Positions 33,744-45,604 of a stretch of 64,000 nt of DNA are shown in pieces. A program made the translations under genes and the position numbers. The DNA is taken from assembly GCF_043290135.1 (NCBI RefSeq), contig NC_134701.1:97048202-97112201 (forward strand), read 5' to 3'. The notes beneath the pieces are model-generated. The model did no database searches. It saw only the letters and a list, made by a program, of their open reading frames with translations, and was not told the origin of the DNA. Each line of letters opens with the position of its first letter. The stretch's first letter is position 1. This DNA is from Rhipicephalus microplus (Eukaryota > Arthropoda > Arachnida > Ixodida > Ixodidae).

Positions 33744-34765
33744 CTTCCTCCCCTCTGAGCTAAAACCTATCCGGCGGCTTGCGGGCACGTGTGGAGCGTC
33801 GGAGTGGGAGTGGTTCTGCCGTGGACCTTGGACTTGCTGGCTCGATGCCACCGCCAGACGCTTCCTCACCAGGCTCGGACAGACCGGCCTGAAGGGCTTT
33901 GCTGCTAGTTGACTGGAGCCGCTGGATGAGAGTGGCAATTGCTCTATGGCCATTGGCGTTTCGCACGGTTCTTTCTTAATCAGTGTCGACGAGTCGCGTA
34001 GTCGTACTTGATCGACGTGTCTACGTTGCACCCCCCTTGGCGTGTTAACGGTTAACAATCGCTTGCCTTCGACTGTTGTCACGGTTCCGGGTAGCCACCT
34101 TTGACCTAGCTGACTGTACTGTCGACTCCACACCTCCCTTCCTGGTGCAAACTCTTTCTTTCCAGAGTTCGGAACTCCGTTGACGGTAGCCTCCCTCTTC
34201 GCCCCGTCTTCCTCTGCCAGGTAGGTGCTCAGGCGGGTCCGTGGTTGGAATCCAAAAAGCCTTTCCGCGGGCGACTGCTCCTCTCGGGTCGGTGTTGTCC
34301 TGTAACGCAACAAAAATTTGGCAAGACGACTTTGCAGCGTTCCCACCCGATTTTTTTTCAGGCCCTCCTTGATGGTGCGTACTGCCCGTTCCGCCAAACC
34401 ATTAGATTGCGGGTAGTACGGGGCCGTCGTTACGTGGCGCACCCCATTTTCTCGGAAGAACCGCGCTCTGCACTGGTGAATTGTGGACCATTATCCGACA
34501 CGACAGTCCGTGGTATGCCAAATCGCGCGAAAATGCACCTAAGTGTGTCTACCGTAGTCGCTGCTGTCGCCGTCTTCAAGGGCACTGCTTCGATCCACTT
34601 AGTCTCGGCGTCGACGAGGACGAAGATCATATGCCCTTCCACGGGACCAGCAAAATCCACGTGTAGGCGGTACCACCGTCTGTTGTTCTTTGGCCAGTTT
34701 GCCGGGACCTGCGCTGGGGGCATGGGCAAACACTGCACGCATTGGGGACACCGTTTTGCAAGCAT
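33741..34765 (-). pseudogene. pol: E3 integrase core and C-terminus
   Basis: 34430-34765 carries CPQCVQC, HVDFAGPVEGHMIFVLVD (first Asp) and VVSDNGPQFTS (second Asp). A 1-nt shift near 34440 moves the rest to another frame (33741-34442), with YYPQSNGLAERAVRTIKEGL (the Glu), RYRTTPT, and a C-terminal GREVWSRQYSQLGQRWLPGTV-like domain. It ends at the 3' LTR edge. Confidence 0.88.
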
Positions 34766-35540
34766 TTAAATTTCACCGTCTAGCCCTGGGTACCAGAAAA
34801 TTGAGCGCGCGAGGTTCTTTATTGCCGTCATGCCTGGGTGCGTATCGTGCAACTCTTTCAAAACAAATTGCCGGGCAGCTGTAGGCAGAACCACACGGTA
34901 GCCCCAGTAGAGTATTCCGTTACTCACGGCCAATTCATGCCTCCGTGCAAAATGCAGTTGGTACTGCTGTTCCTCTGAACCGAGACGCCTTGGCCAGCCT
35001 TGCAAGATACAACTATTTACTTGCTGAAGTACGTCATCTTTGCTGTTGTGGTCTGAAATACTCTGCGTAGACAAAACAAAATCATCCATAGCCTGCGCAT
35101 GCAGGACATATTCGGCTAGTTCATTTTCCCAGCCATTATCGCGAACCGGTAATGGCAACCGGCTTAGAGCGTCGGCATTTGCATTTAGCTCTCCTTTTCT
35201 GTATTCCAAGTCGTATTGATAAGCTGCTAAGAGCAGCGCCCAACGTTGAATGCGGGCCGCTGCCATTTGCGGAATGGGTTTATCTGGACCTAGCAAACCA
35301 GTCAGAGGCTTGTGATCGGTCACCAGAGTGAACTTGTTGCCAAACAAATAATCTCGAAATTTTACAACGCCGAAGACCAGCGCTAGTGCCTCCTTTTCCA
35401 ATTGTGAATAATTACGTTCCGCCGACGTTAGAGTTCTCGAGCGGAACGCTATGGGATGATCCACTCCTTGTATGCGGTGCGACAAAACTGCGCCTATACC
35501 CTCGGCCGACGCATCACACTCAAGCCGCAAGGGTTTTGGG
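34766..35540 (-). pseudogene. pol: E3 RNase H and integrase zinc region
   Basis: RNase H: LRLECDASAEGIGAVLS, EKEALALVFGVVKF, VTDHKPLTGLLGP and NADALSRLPLP. The integrase HHCC region begins ELHDTHPGMTAIKNLAR. A TAA at 34766 breaks it just before CPQC. This frame is shifted relative to RT. Confidence 0.88.
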
Positions 35541-36375
35541 GGTCGTAATGCACAAGAAAGTTCGCCCTTCTCATGGCGCGCTTGGTTTCTTGGAATGCTG
35601 TTCTCTGTGCGGGCCCCCAACACCACAGCGCTCCTTTAGACAAGAGTCGGTGTAACGGGGCCAAAGTGGACGACAAGTTCGGTAGAAATTTGGAATAGTA
35701 TGTGACCAGTCCTAAGAATGATTTAAGCTGGCTTACCGAAGTCGGTGGCGGTGCCGCTAGCACTGCTTCCAAATTGTCCTGCAGTGGGTGGAGGCCTTTT
35801 GCATCGATTCGGTGCCCTAGAAATACCACTTCTTTCTCCCGGAAGTGGCACTTCTTGTTCAGTGTTAGGCCGTTCGCCCGAAGTCGTTCGAACACTTGCC
35901 GCAGTATCGTTGTGTCATACTCTTTTTCTGCTACAATAATGTCGTCCAGGTAAACTTTCACTCCTGGTATACCCTGCAGCACGGCTTCTATGCGCCGCTG
36001 AAACAGCGCAGGCGCTGAGGCAATGCCAAAAGCCAAGCGGTTGTAGCAGAAGAGGCCTTTGTGTGTATTCAACACAGTTATCTTCTTAGCATCATCATCC
36101 AGGGAAAGCTGGTTGTATGCGTTTCGTAAGTCGAGTGTGCTGAACACTTCGCCTCCTGATAGCGCCGCAAAGATGTCGTCAATTTTCGGAAGCGGGTACT
36201 GCTCTGTTCTTGTCGCTGGATTAACTGTTAGCTTAAAGTCCCCACACAGCCGGATGTCTCCGTTCTTCTTTACTACGGGCACGACCGGTGTTGCCCATTC
36301 AGCCACGCTCACTGGGGACAGCACGCCCACTTCCACCAGTCGGTCAATTTCGGCGGAGACTTGCGCTCTCATGGC
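35494..36375 (-). pseudogene. pol: E3 reverse transcriptase
   Basis: In frame with gag-protease after the TAA. Contains LCGDFKLTVNP, FSTLDLRNAYNQL, LAFGIASAPALFQRR and the catalytic YLDD in KVYLDDIIVAEK, then FLGHRIDAKGL and LKSFLGLVTYYSKF. RT is complete. The frame is lost near 35535 at the RT-RNase H boundary by a 1-nt indel. Confidence 0.9.
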
Positions 36376-37677
36376 TTACGGGACTGTCCGAGCCTTCAGA
36401 AATCGAGGTTGCGCACTTTCCTTGAGGTACAGCTTCACCGGTGGTCCCTTACAGCATCCGAGGTTTTCAAAGAGGTCCGGAAACTCGTCAATAAGTGCGG
36501 TTAGCTGGCTGTCGGCGTGAACAACATTCACCGAAGACGACGTGCCTTCTACTAGCAACATGCCTGCTTTGCGAAATTCCTCTATCGTGTCCCTTCCGCA
36601 CAAAAAGGGCCCTAGATGGTCCACTGCTATCAGCGAACTGCTCACCGTTACTGGTCCAAGCTGTACCTGCATGTCTACCTTGCCAACGACCGGCAACGGT
36701 CCCAGGAAACATGAAAGGCGTAGTGGAGTTTTTTGCAGAGCCGGCCACCACTTGCGATGCTTCTTGTACAAGCTTTTGAAAATCACGCTTACTGGTGATC
36801 CAGTATCGACAATCATTCGCAGCCTACGGCCTTCCCACGTTAAGGTGCGCTCGATTGGCTGCACCAAGTGCTTATTGGCGGAACTGTGTGCAACGAGAGC
36901 ATACAATCTCTCTTCTTCGCTTTCACATTCGGTTCCGTCGACAGCGAACGTTCCTGACCTGGGGGTGTGGGGTCTTTTGCAAGCCCTAGCAAGATGCCCT
37001 CTTTTACCACATTGATGGCATATGGATCTGCGATGTCGACAGGACGCCGTTGCATGTGCCCCTTTGCATCTGTCGCATGAAAGGCTGCAATTCTTCCTCC
37101 ACTGTCTGCCTTGTTGCTGTATCACGTTGACGCCGCCACCTTCGGTCCGGGCGTATGAAGTACGCATGCCCCGAGCGTCTTCGTTCGCTTTCTCAGAAGC
37201 TAAGGCCAATTCTTCGGCTTCTTCACTAGTCAAGTTCTTGCGGCCCAGCAGGCACCGGCGCGTTTCCTCATCCCGAATCCCACAAACGATTCGGTCCCGC
37301 AACATACGGTCCAGTGTCGCCCCGAAATTACAATTTACGGCCAGTCTTCTCAGTTCAGCAATGTATTCCCGGAAGCTTTCTTGCTCATCTTGTTTTCGCA
37401 TAAAGAAAAAATAGCTTGCTGCTATTTCGTTTGCCTGAGGGTTGAAATGTTCTTCCAAGCATTTCACAACGTCATCGTACGTCAAGGAGTTGATGGCGAC
37501 CCCCGGCTGGTGCCCTTGCAATATCTGGACGACACTGTCGCTCAACGATGAAACCAGTAGGGCCCGGCGTTTCGCTACGTCGGTAATATCGTTGCCCTCA
37601 AAGTAGGCTTCCAACCGGACACGATACGTGCTCCAGCTACTCACGGCGTCGTCGAAGGCAGGGGGTCGGGATCCCAT
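36376..37677 (-). CDS. gag-pro: E3 Gag-protease fused frame
   Basis: The first ATG in frame is at 37677. Residues of about 15-165 form the Mag-type gag (WSTYRVRLEAYFEGNDI, YFFFMRKQDEQESFREYI, RDRIVCGIRDE). Two zinc knuckles follow, CDRCKGAHATASC (variant spacing) and CHQCGKRGHLARAC (canonical). The protease is read in the same frame with MIVDTGSPVSVIF at about residue 291 and FLCGRDTIEEF. A TAA at 36376-36378 separates this from RT in the same frame and is likely one nonsense change in a longer polyprotein. Confidence 0.92.
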   Translation of the reverse strand: MGSRPPAFDDAVSSWSTYRVRLEAYFEGNDITDVAKRRALLVSSLSDSVVQILQGHQPGVAINSLTYDDVVKCLEEHFNPQANEIAASYFFFMRKQDEQESFREYIAELRRLAVNCNFGATLDRMLRDRIVCGIRDEETRRCLLGRKNLTSEEAEELALASEKANEDARGMRTSYARTEGGGVNVIQQQGRQWRKNCSLSCDRCKGAHATASCRHRRSICHQCGKRGHLARACKRPHTPRSGTFAVDGTECESEEERLYALVAHSSANKHLVQPIERTLTWEGRRLRMIVDTGSPVSVIFKSLYKKHRKWWPALQKTPLRLSCFLGPLPVVGKVDMQVQLGPVTVSSSLIAVDHLGPFLCGRDTIEEFRKAGMLLVEGTSSSVNVVHADSQLTALIDEFPDLFENLGCCKGPPVKLYLKESAQPRFLKARTVP

Positions 37678-37712
37678 TCTTCTGGTCTCAGCGTCGGAGT
37701 GCAATTAACCGG

Positions 37713-37730
37713 ATCCCATCCTTGTCGCCA
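37713..37730 (-). promoter_or_regulatory. Primer-binding site of E3, tRNA-Ser(GCT)-like
   Basis: Minus strand TGGCGACAAGGATGGGAT starts 1 nt inside the LTR. It is complementary, with one mismatch, to the tRNA-Ser(GCT) 3' end ATCCCATCCTCGTCGCCA as I recall it. Mag elements are known to prime with tRNA-Ser. Confidence 0.75.
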
Positions 37731-37731
37731 C

Positions 37732-37922
37732 TGTAGTATCGTAAGGGCGAAGAATAAGACAATGCATGGCCAGAACAAGAAGGAACAATCTTTATTCACG
37801 AGGCTGCTGTCTTGGTTTTAATACCCTGGCCCGAGGCCAGAGCATGCGCCGTGGCGAGGGGTGGAGGCACGTGTTATCGGTATGTTCTTCGGCGCGTGCA
37901 CCTGATAATCTACGATATATCA
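37732..37922 (-). repeat. 5' LTR of E3
   Basis: TG...CA on the minus strand; AATAAAGATTG (plus tttatt at about 37791-37796) is the polyadenylation signal. Partner LTR at 33553-33743. Confidence 0.94.
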
Positions 37923-37927
37923 ATTAT

Positions 37928-38249
37928 GACATTTAAATATGTAAAAAAGATGTAGACACAAACTACATAAATACGTGAAACGTAAAATTATTTGATAGTT
38001 TTGTAAAAGAAAAAAAGTGTAGAACTCTAAACGCGCAAAATATGAAACTTCTTTTGAAGGTTCATAGTGAACGCCATTCGAAACAACTAAATGAACAACA
38101 GCGGTATTACCCTCCACGAGAGATTCATATATCATGAAACAAGAATATAATATTGTTTATGCAGACACGCGACATTTAATTGCGAATGATATGGCTTTAT
38201 ATCAAACAGATACCAAAAATAGCAAATACAAAGTATACAATGTGGGACA
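37928..38249. other. Intergenic, nothing recognised
   Basis: AT-rich flank of E3 with no supported feature. Confidence 0.45.
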
Positions 38250-38250
<1 letters not shown>

Positions 38251-38323
<73 letters not shown>

Positions 38324-38375
38324 GCCTTAATATGCCTTAATATGTTTATATATATATACATATACACATATATAT
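38251..38375. repeat. (TA)n microsatellite
   Basis: Nearly pure TA repeats at 38251-38319, then imperfect TA/TATACA sequence to about 38375. Confidence 0.97.
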
Positions 38376-38589
38376 ATGCACAATACGTCCTCGTTGTTAT
38401 GTCCCGAGGGCGTCCGCTGGGCGCTGGAGAAAGCCAAAATTCAATCCGACATGATAATTCTTCGGATGCCCCATGGACATCTGCTTACAACGTTGAGGTT
38501 CGAACTTTATCCGGATGTCCGACGGAGTTTCAATGCCCATTTGGTTGAGATGTATGCAAAAAATGGAAGCTTTTTTTTGGAAAGGCAAT

Positions 38590-40020
38590 TGCAAGCTGCT
38601 GAACCACCGGGAAAGAACTCTCGTGTCATGAACAATCCTTCACGAAGCTCTTCATGTTGTACACGAACGATGATGTTGTTTTCTACTTGCAACTTCACGA
38701 CCACACACCCGAAGAAGACAAAATCAGCCACATACTTGAAGGTATCGCCAATGGCACCATTCACTTAGTAAATTGCAGGAACTGTTTCACCATTAACGAC
38801 ATTATCCGAGAGTGCCAATGCTTCGAAGAAGCGAAGAGCCGTCGAGTCAGTCAGCAATTTGTCCGGCTCCCTAACACCACTGCCACCTCGTTGTGCGTAG
38901 ACGTCCTGCTCCAGCCGCCCTGTACCAAAAACTGCCTCCACCCTGTGCGGCGAGAGATAGACGCAGCTTTCCCACCTGCTCCGTAGGTTTAGCCTTGCGA
39001 GAAAATCCGCTAGGCAGTGCCATTGATCCGGAAATTCTTGCGCGAAAAACTGGCGAATGAACCTACCCAGTGTGCCCTTTTGCCTAATACCACCCATAAA
39101 CGACGCACACGTGATGACAGGCCATAATGCTGTAATTAGGCAGGCCTCATTTCTTGTCGTTGTCGCTATCGTCAGCCATACCGAGGTGGTATAAATTTCC
39201 GGAGCGCTCCACTACGGCGTGTCTCATAATCATATGGCGGTTTAGGGACGCTAAACCCCACATATCAATGAATCACCGTGAGCCTTTCTCTCACATTGTG
39301 CGCCGTATCGTGTAGAGGACACTCTATCCTCATCCTTCTACGACCACGAAGACCCATCATGCCTTAATTCCCAAACCTCGGGCCCCTGTTACGACCACTC
39401 AGCGTACCCACAGAACCACCGACGTTCGCGATGACACTTGCCGCACCGCTCACCTTTGCTGTACAGTCACCGTCGCTTCCAGGAAAGCTTACCAGTACAG
39501 CTGCCGTAGGTAATTCCACATTCGCCTATTGACCCGATAATTCTCTGTGGAGTCTGGCTACTCGACAAAACATTGTTATTGTAGAAGTAGATGGCACGCC
39601 AGTTAAGGCGCTCACCGACACTGGCGTCCGATTCAGCGCTGACCTTGTTGAACGCCTCCACAAAATCCGACGCTGAACTTATCGCATGTTGTTCATATAG
39701 CCAATGGCAGTAACTCTTGCGTTCTTGCAATGTGTATTGCACGTGAGAGATTCGGTAACCACAATCATGGTTTTTCTTGTTTGTATGAAGGACGGTATCA
39801 TTCCCTAACCCTCAGCTATGACTTTCTCATTACGCTCTCTGTCCATCTCGACTGTTCTTCTTGTCTGTTACAGTGAGAGGTTCTTGACGTTCCTGACCTC
39901 ACGATTGCGTTACCATCACGTTTATGTTTAGTCCAATTCGCTTGTACCCAGGTCAACCGACGGATGCCTCAGAAACCCCAAACTCTCTGGTACGCCATGG
40001 CACCTACCTGCTTATTCCTC
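38590..40020 (+). pseudogene. Eroded gypsy gag-protease remnant E8
   Basis: 38654-38986 encodes gag-like EEDKISHILEGIANGT, NDIIRECQCFEEAKSRRV and RLPNTTATS, closely related to the E2 gag. Near 39478 the sequence CCAGGAAAGCTTACCAG resembles the GKL gag/pol junction of the other elements. A protease remnant follows (VEVDGTPVKALTDTGVRFSA), with the active site decayed to DTGV. No RT or integrase remains. A SINE tail interrupts it at 39183-39275. Confidence 0.7.
39183..39275 (+). mobile_element. Tick-type SINE 3' tail
   Basis: GAGGTGGTATAAATTTCCGGAGCG, then CTCCACTACGGCGTGTCTCATAATCATATGGCGG and AAACCCCACATATCAATGAAT. I recognise this as the 3' part of a short repeat widespread in tick sequences. 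The tRNA-like head is absent, so the copy is truncated. Confidence 0.6.
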
Positions 40021-40029
40021 TAACGAGTG

Positions 40030-40401
40030 AGCTGTGATCCATCACTTTAAAGGCTCCCACAGGCAATGCCCAGAGCCGGACTACACCAGAAGTGCCACAC
40101 GACCCGCTTGCAGACACCGAGTGCGTCCGTCCGAGACGCTGAGTGCGTTCACCAAAGACACTGGGCGCGTCCCTCAGAAGCGCTGGATGTGTTCCCCGTG
40201 GAATTGCACCGTCCTCCTAGAGCGTCTCAGCGCGCATAAAAGGCCGGTGCATCTGGCGTCATCTCCTTCCTCGTCTACGTTTTGTACATACGTTGTAATT
40301 ATAAACGTTTTGTTTCCTTCTGGCTGCCCTTCGTATTGCTGCTGCCTGAATGCACTCGGGCCGGCGTTGGTCTAAGAGACCGTTGGGCCTTTTCGTAACA
40401 C
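40030..40401 (+). repeat. LTR-like terminal block of E8
   Basis: The block ends CGTAACA and contains a TATA-like GCGCATAAAAGGCC at about 40233. It lies downstream of the E8 remnant in the same orientation, as a 3' LTR would. The start is not defined and no second copy is in the window. Confidence 0.4.
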
Positions 40402-41589
40402 CCTTTAAAACTTGGACGTTCTTTTGGCGCTATGTGCAGCTCTGCCTCACGTGCCTTCACACGCACAGAACCCTGCGGTCTTGGCAATTGAAGCGCCTCA
40501 GCCGGCTTGGCCGCTTTGCTGCTAACACAACATTTGATGACCCGTTCGATGACATGCATTCGCCGAGCTTGTTTCCTTCCGAAAGCCTGTATGTAGGCCC
40601 TTTGTCGGCATTATAGCACAATGTTTTTGATTTCCTCATACCAACTTGGCCAAACATCTCTGGTAATCTATCGTATTATTTCCAAGGACGCAACACTCAT
40701 ACAACGACGTCCTTAACGTGTCTGTGAGGAAGCGTATATCGTTAAACTATAGGCGACACTGTGCTTGCTAGGAACATCATCGAAGCAGGTTTGGGTCTTT
40801 CATTGTTAAAGACGATAGTCTTTCTTGGGGACCTTCGACGCGAACATTTTGGTCTGTCTGTACAATTGTCTGTTTGTCTACTCTTACTGGCATTAAGTAC
40901 TTGAAACTGCCGACCCCATCCACAGTGACCAGCAAGGGTGCTCAAGGTTGAGCGTTCATGCTTGTGCAATTGTCAATTAAAAAGCAATCATTGTGTTTGT
41001 CTGAGGCACCATAACAACACGAATATATTTTGAATATTCATCTCTTACTAGAAAACGCATACATAAGTAATTTTAGGGACCGTAGCGCTTATCACGCTAC
41101 ACTTACAATGCAACGCTTGCACGGAACGGGGAGTGTTTCAAACGCTCTGCTAAGACGAGATGGTGGTGGCACCTGCCCGTCACCTCGCGTTCTGCACCTT
41201 ATCGCCTCTGAGACAGGCACGCAGAGCCACGTGCTTTGTTTTCCAAAAGAAACTGCTAGATGGCGCTCTTGCTCACGTGTGACGTGACTTGATGCACTCT
41301 TTTGCCTTTGCTGTACGCTCGAGGCATGCTAACGCAGTGCCCCCGGAACACCATTCAACGATTTTCTTGTGCAGAACATCAAATAAATATTTTTTTCACT
41401 CTATCCACATGCAACACTATCATCTTTTGACGACATTTGCAGAATATGCAGATACGGTGCCAATTTTTTCTCGCTGCGCACCTACTGACATCGATATTCA
41501 CTAGACTTCGGGCGACAGTACTGATCCTGGTGACTTCTCGCAGGAGTCTGGCTAGTTGGGACGATGTCAAGCGCAAAAACAAAAAATAA
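40402..41589. other. Intergenic, nothing recognised
   Basis: Mixed-composition sequence with no recognised domain, RNA gene or named repeat. Confidence 0.4.
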
Positions 41590-42038
41590 TCACAGCCCCG
41601 GACTGAATGACGATGACTGGGGCGAAGCGTCTATCAGTCAGTCCACGGTTCCGTTCGTTCGTGAGTCGGTTCGTGCGTCCATCTGTTCGATTGTCCATGC
41701 GTCCGTTTATGCGTCAATTCATGCGTCTGTTCATCAGTCCGTCTGTGCGTCCATTCATTCGAACATCCATTTTTTCTTTCGTGCGTTATGCGAGCGTCCG
41801 CCCATCACTCGTCCGTCCATCCATCTAGTGAACACTCCTATAACCGCAATCACGCATCTTTTCATCATATATCCATTATACAGAAGTACCGCTATTCAGC
41901 GGACATTTCAAGGTCTAAACGAGAGGTGGCCAGCTACTACTACTACGACTATTACTCCTACTATACTACTACTCCGACAATACTACTACACACATCGCGA
42001 CGCATGACCCAAGGCATAAGGAGCTTCGCCCCTAAAAT
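41590..42038 (+). repeat. Variable-core repeat, copy 3
   Basis: Starts GGACTGAATGACGATGACTGGGGCGAAGCGTC. A GTGCGTCCATC-type array follows (41630-41820), then GCATCTTTTCATCATATATCC. A (TACTAC)n segment replaces the middle block seen in copies 1 and 2. It ends AAGGAGCTTCGCCCCTAAAAT. Short inverted ends GGGGCGAAGC and GCTTCGCCCC are clear. Confidence 0.82.
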
Positions 42039-42164
42039 AACGGCTTGGCCGTCACATTCGGGATCGCCTGCACTTTCAGTGCGGTCATGCGGTCACTCAT
42101 ACAGTGGTTCTGTGAAGCGAGTTAGCGGAGTCTAAAATAGTGTACGTGCTCGCAAGTACAATAT

Positions 42165-42477
42165 TGCAACAAAAAATACAGCGCCGGAAGCTAAAACAGC
42201 TATTTAATAATGGCGAACTTGTGCCCGTCAACTAAATACAGAAAGGTTGTCAGCTCGCTAGTGAAAACCTCGTCAACTTCTTCTCTTGCGTCTCGCCTCG
42301 AGCTGCTCCTCGAAAAACCGCCAGCGTTCTTTTTCCAGCGCGTGGTGTGGGGACACGTGCAACCAGCGTTGCATGCCGCGTTTAGTTTGGCGCGTTTGGC
42401 TTGTCAGTTGGTGTGGCAGAATTCATAAGGGTAGGAAGCGGCGCAAGACTTCGGTAGGTGCCTAACAACATGCGCCA
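42165..42477 (-). repeat. 3' LTR of E4 (outer left)
   Basis: 313 bp, matches 53044-53359. On the minus strand a polypurine tract (GGAGGGGGACTAA) precedes its TG start at 42477. Confidence 0.9.
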
Positions 42478-42489
42478 TTAGTCCCCCTC

Positions 42490-43903
42490 CACCTCTTCGA
42501 AAGTCGGACGTACTCCCGTAGCAAAGCACCGTATCATGGTCGAAAAACACGTCAGACCTGTGCATCAGCGTCCATACCGAGTAGCGCCAAAAGAAAGGGA
42601 AGCCATCAAGAATCAAGTGCAGGAAAGGCTCAACGATGATGTAATCCAGCCATCCAACAGTCCGTGGGCATCACCGGTAGTGCTAGTCAAAAAGAAATAC
42701 AAATCTCTGCGGTTTTGCGTTGACTACAGAAAGCTGAACCAAGTCACAAAGCGTGATGTTTACCCACTTCCACGGATCGACGATGCCTTGGATAAGTTAC
42801 GCAATGCTCACTTCTTTTCATCATTGGACTTAAAAAGTGGATATTGGCAGATCGAGGTGGACGAACGAGATCGCGAGAAGACGGCGTTTGCGACCCCAGA
42901 CGGACTATACGAGTTCAAAGTGCTCCTTTTCGGTTTGTGCTCTGCTCCCGCTACCTTCCAGAGGATGATGGACACTGTGCTTTCCGGACTCAAGTGGAAA
43001 TTGTGTGTCGTCTACCTTGACGATGTAGTGCTTTTTTCTTCTACCTTCGAACAGCACATCCACCGACTGAGAATGGTACTGAATGCCATTCGCGTGGCAG
43101 CACTGACCATCAAACCAGAAGAGTGTCACTTTGGATTTCGTCAGGCACATAGTGCCTAGGCACATAGGTCCTTTGGATTTCGCCGGTTTCTCAGGCACAT
43201 AGTGCGGAAGGCGTCCGCCTAGACCCGGAAAAGATTGCAGGAATTGAAAACTTTCCGAAACCGCAAGACAAAAAGGCCGTCAGACGATTTCTGGGGATAT
43301 TTGCCTACTACAGACGCTTTGGTAAAAATTTTGCTAAGATTGCTGAGCCTCTGACACAGCTAACGAAATAAAGTGTACCATTCTCTTGGCGGGAAGAACA
43401 AGAAGCGGCTTTCTCAGAGTTGCGACGCCGTTTGCAGTCTACTCGAGTACTTGCCCATTTTGACGAAGAGGCCGATACAGACATACATACCAACGCGAGT
43501 AACGTTGGTCTCGGTGCCATCCTCGTTTAGTGGCCGAATGGAGAAGAAAAGGTCATTGCTTACGCAAGCAGCACTCTATGAATGCGGAGTCCAATTACTC
43601 AGCGACAGAGAAAGAGTGTCTCGCAGTTATATGGGCCATCAGCAAGTTTCGCCCATACCTCTACGGCAGACCGTTTTGAGCAATCAGGGATCATCATTCA
43701 TTGTGTGGGCTGGCAAACATCAAGGACCCTTCAGAAAGACTTGCTAGATGGCGCCTGCGTCTGCAGGAACATGACATCACTGTGGTCTACAAGTCCGGTC
43801 TCAAGCACAATGACGCGGATTGCCTGTCTCGGGCATCTGTTGAGTCTCCATCATCGGACCAAGAACAAGACATCGCATTTCTTGGAGTTCTGAATGTGTC
43901 GGA
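42490..43903 (+). pseudogene. pol: E4 RT and RNase H (inverted)
   Basis: 42490-43159 is open and encodes RT: TSSKVGRTPVAKHRI, FCVDYRKLNQV, LLFGLCSAPATFQRMM (PFG decayed to LFG), YLDDVVLFSS. Near 43160-43205 a segment of about 45 bp is duplicated (GGCACATAGTGC occurs twice) and shifts the frame. RNase H continues in several frames ([13 protein letters not shown], with Asp to Asn; [31 protein letters not shown]). It ends NVSEM where E5 inserted. Confidence 0.85.
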
Positions 43904-43908
43904 GATGG

Positions 43909-45222
43909 TGTCACACAGGTCCCGTTAATTAGGGAGTTGATCGCCGGGCTAATTCCAAGGGCCGAAGTATCGACCACCCGAACCGCACCACGAAAGCGTG
44001 GACAATTTAGAAGTGGTCCTTTTTGGCGCGCCAGCGGACGCCGGCTGTGGCCCAAAGAACAAGTCAGAGCCGAAAGTTGATAAACAAAACAGAATTATAT
44101 TCTCAATAATGGCAGATCCAAAACAATACACAAGTATGCACACTCCACAATAGTTGAGTACAATATGTCACCACCAAACAATGTACCACACAGTACAATC
44201 AGCCACACTCGAAACAACGGACACTGACAACAATACGCACTACAATGCAGTCGCATGCATTGAACAATCAAGACACCTAAAGACTAAAGAGATAGGAAAC
44301 CTATTCAGTCCAATGTTCTTGGAACAAAAGTCTGGATGATACTCTTCCGAGAATCACTCACTCAAAGTCCAGCGTTGTTGTCGTTCTGCTGCTCCTGAAG
44401 TTTCTCTTCCAGGAAACTTCACCGAAGTTTCACTTTCAGGAAACCTCGCGTCTTCAATTGGCCACTCTCCAAGCTTCAAACTTCTTCGCCGGAAACACGT
44501 CGGCTTCACACACGCAGCTGTTGCCACGCATCTTCGCTCGATAGCTGTAAACACACACTCTTGCCTGTAGCTCGAGTCGTCACCTCTCAGGTGGAAATCA
44601 TCTTCTCCTGCTTTGTCTCTACGGACAAAACCTTCGCCGACTACATGGCGGAATACCCTACGCGCTCTGGCGCTAACTTTTGTCTTCTCCTGCCTTGTCC
44701 CTACGGACAAAACCTTCGCCGACTACACGGCGGAATCCCTACGCGCTCTGGCGCTAACTTCCGTCTTTTCCTGTCTTGTCCCTACGAACAAAACCTTCGC
44801 CGACTACACGGTGGAATCCCTACGCGCTTTGGCGCTAACTTCCGTCTTCTCCTGATCTCTCATCTCTGCTGCTCGGTTAAATACCTTCCGCGCGACATTC
44901 CAGAAAGTTTTCGTCATTTCATCGGTGCGATACGCAGCGAAGGCTGGGGAGGGGCGCGAGACGGTACGAGGGCCGTCCCCGACAGATGACTCAACCCGGC
45001 ATAACACACTCCTTTCCTTCTAGAAATTTCCAGTGCGTGCTCGGCCGCCGATGTGGGGTGAGGAGGTTCATCGACGAAGCCACGCTTCCGAGGGGAGAGT
45101 GTCGCGCGCCCGGGGAGAATTGAGATTGTTTTCTTTTTTTTTCGTTAGCCTCGCGGCGTCACTTTGGCGCGTTATTGCAAGAATTTGGCGGCGCGCCCAT
45201 TTTGAGCGCTCGTTCTGTGACA
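43909..45222 (-). repeat. 3' LTR of E5
   Basis: 1314 bp with inverted ends TGTCACA/TGTGACA. It contains three tandem units of about 81 bp (44601-44844) with TTGTCCCTACGGACAAAACC. On the minus strand the polypurine tract AAAGTGGGGGGCAG precedes it. Several substitutions separate it from the other LTR. Confidence 0.93.
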
Positions 45223-45604
45223 CTGCCCCCCACTTTAAGAATATTATCTCATAATATTCGAAACCACACAAAGGAGCGCGAACAGTCATCACACACTCTC
45301 ACAGACTGTAACATAGTCCGTCGCTCATGACACGTCACATTCACAATACATCACTCAATTCAATTGTACATTGTAAATCAATTACACAACACATGAAACA
45401 TAACCGCAGGTACATGAGTACAACGCTTCATCACACATTCCAAACAATACAAACGTACAAAGTTCTGTCTTTGCAACAATTATACAACACTATACATCAC
45501 ATCACAGCACAGACACTTCGACACTTGTGACACAGGATAACACAACATTAACACAACATATGGCACTCAGCACTGTCAAACACATTCTGATTCGACCTCA
45601 GCAC
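45223..45604. other. E5 non-coding region before the 3' LTR
   Basis: About 380 bp, CA-rich on the plus strand, with no pol motif. The polypurine tract is at its left edge. Confidence 0.6.

Larger units (their letters stand above)
33553..37922 (-). mobile_element. Complete Mag-type Ty3/gypsy retrotransposon E3
   Basis: LTRs at 33553-33743 and 37732-37922 are about 191 bp each and nearly identical. The 5-bp duplication ATTAT flanks them (33548-33552 and 37923-37927). Gag and protease share one frame. RT, RNase H and integrase follow with two stops and two frameshifts. The RT motif FGIASAPALFQRR and the tRNA-Ser primer site fit the Mag lineage. Total 4370 bp. Confidence 0.94.

Noticed and set aside
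38180..38548. [18 protein letters not shown] frame
   Set aside because: Product of the (TA)n microsatellite.
44354..45007. Arg-rich frames in the E5 LTRs (for example SARARRVF)
   Set aside because: They lie in duplicated LTR sequence and its 81-bp repeats, on both strands; not conserved as protein.
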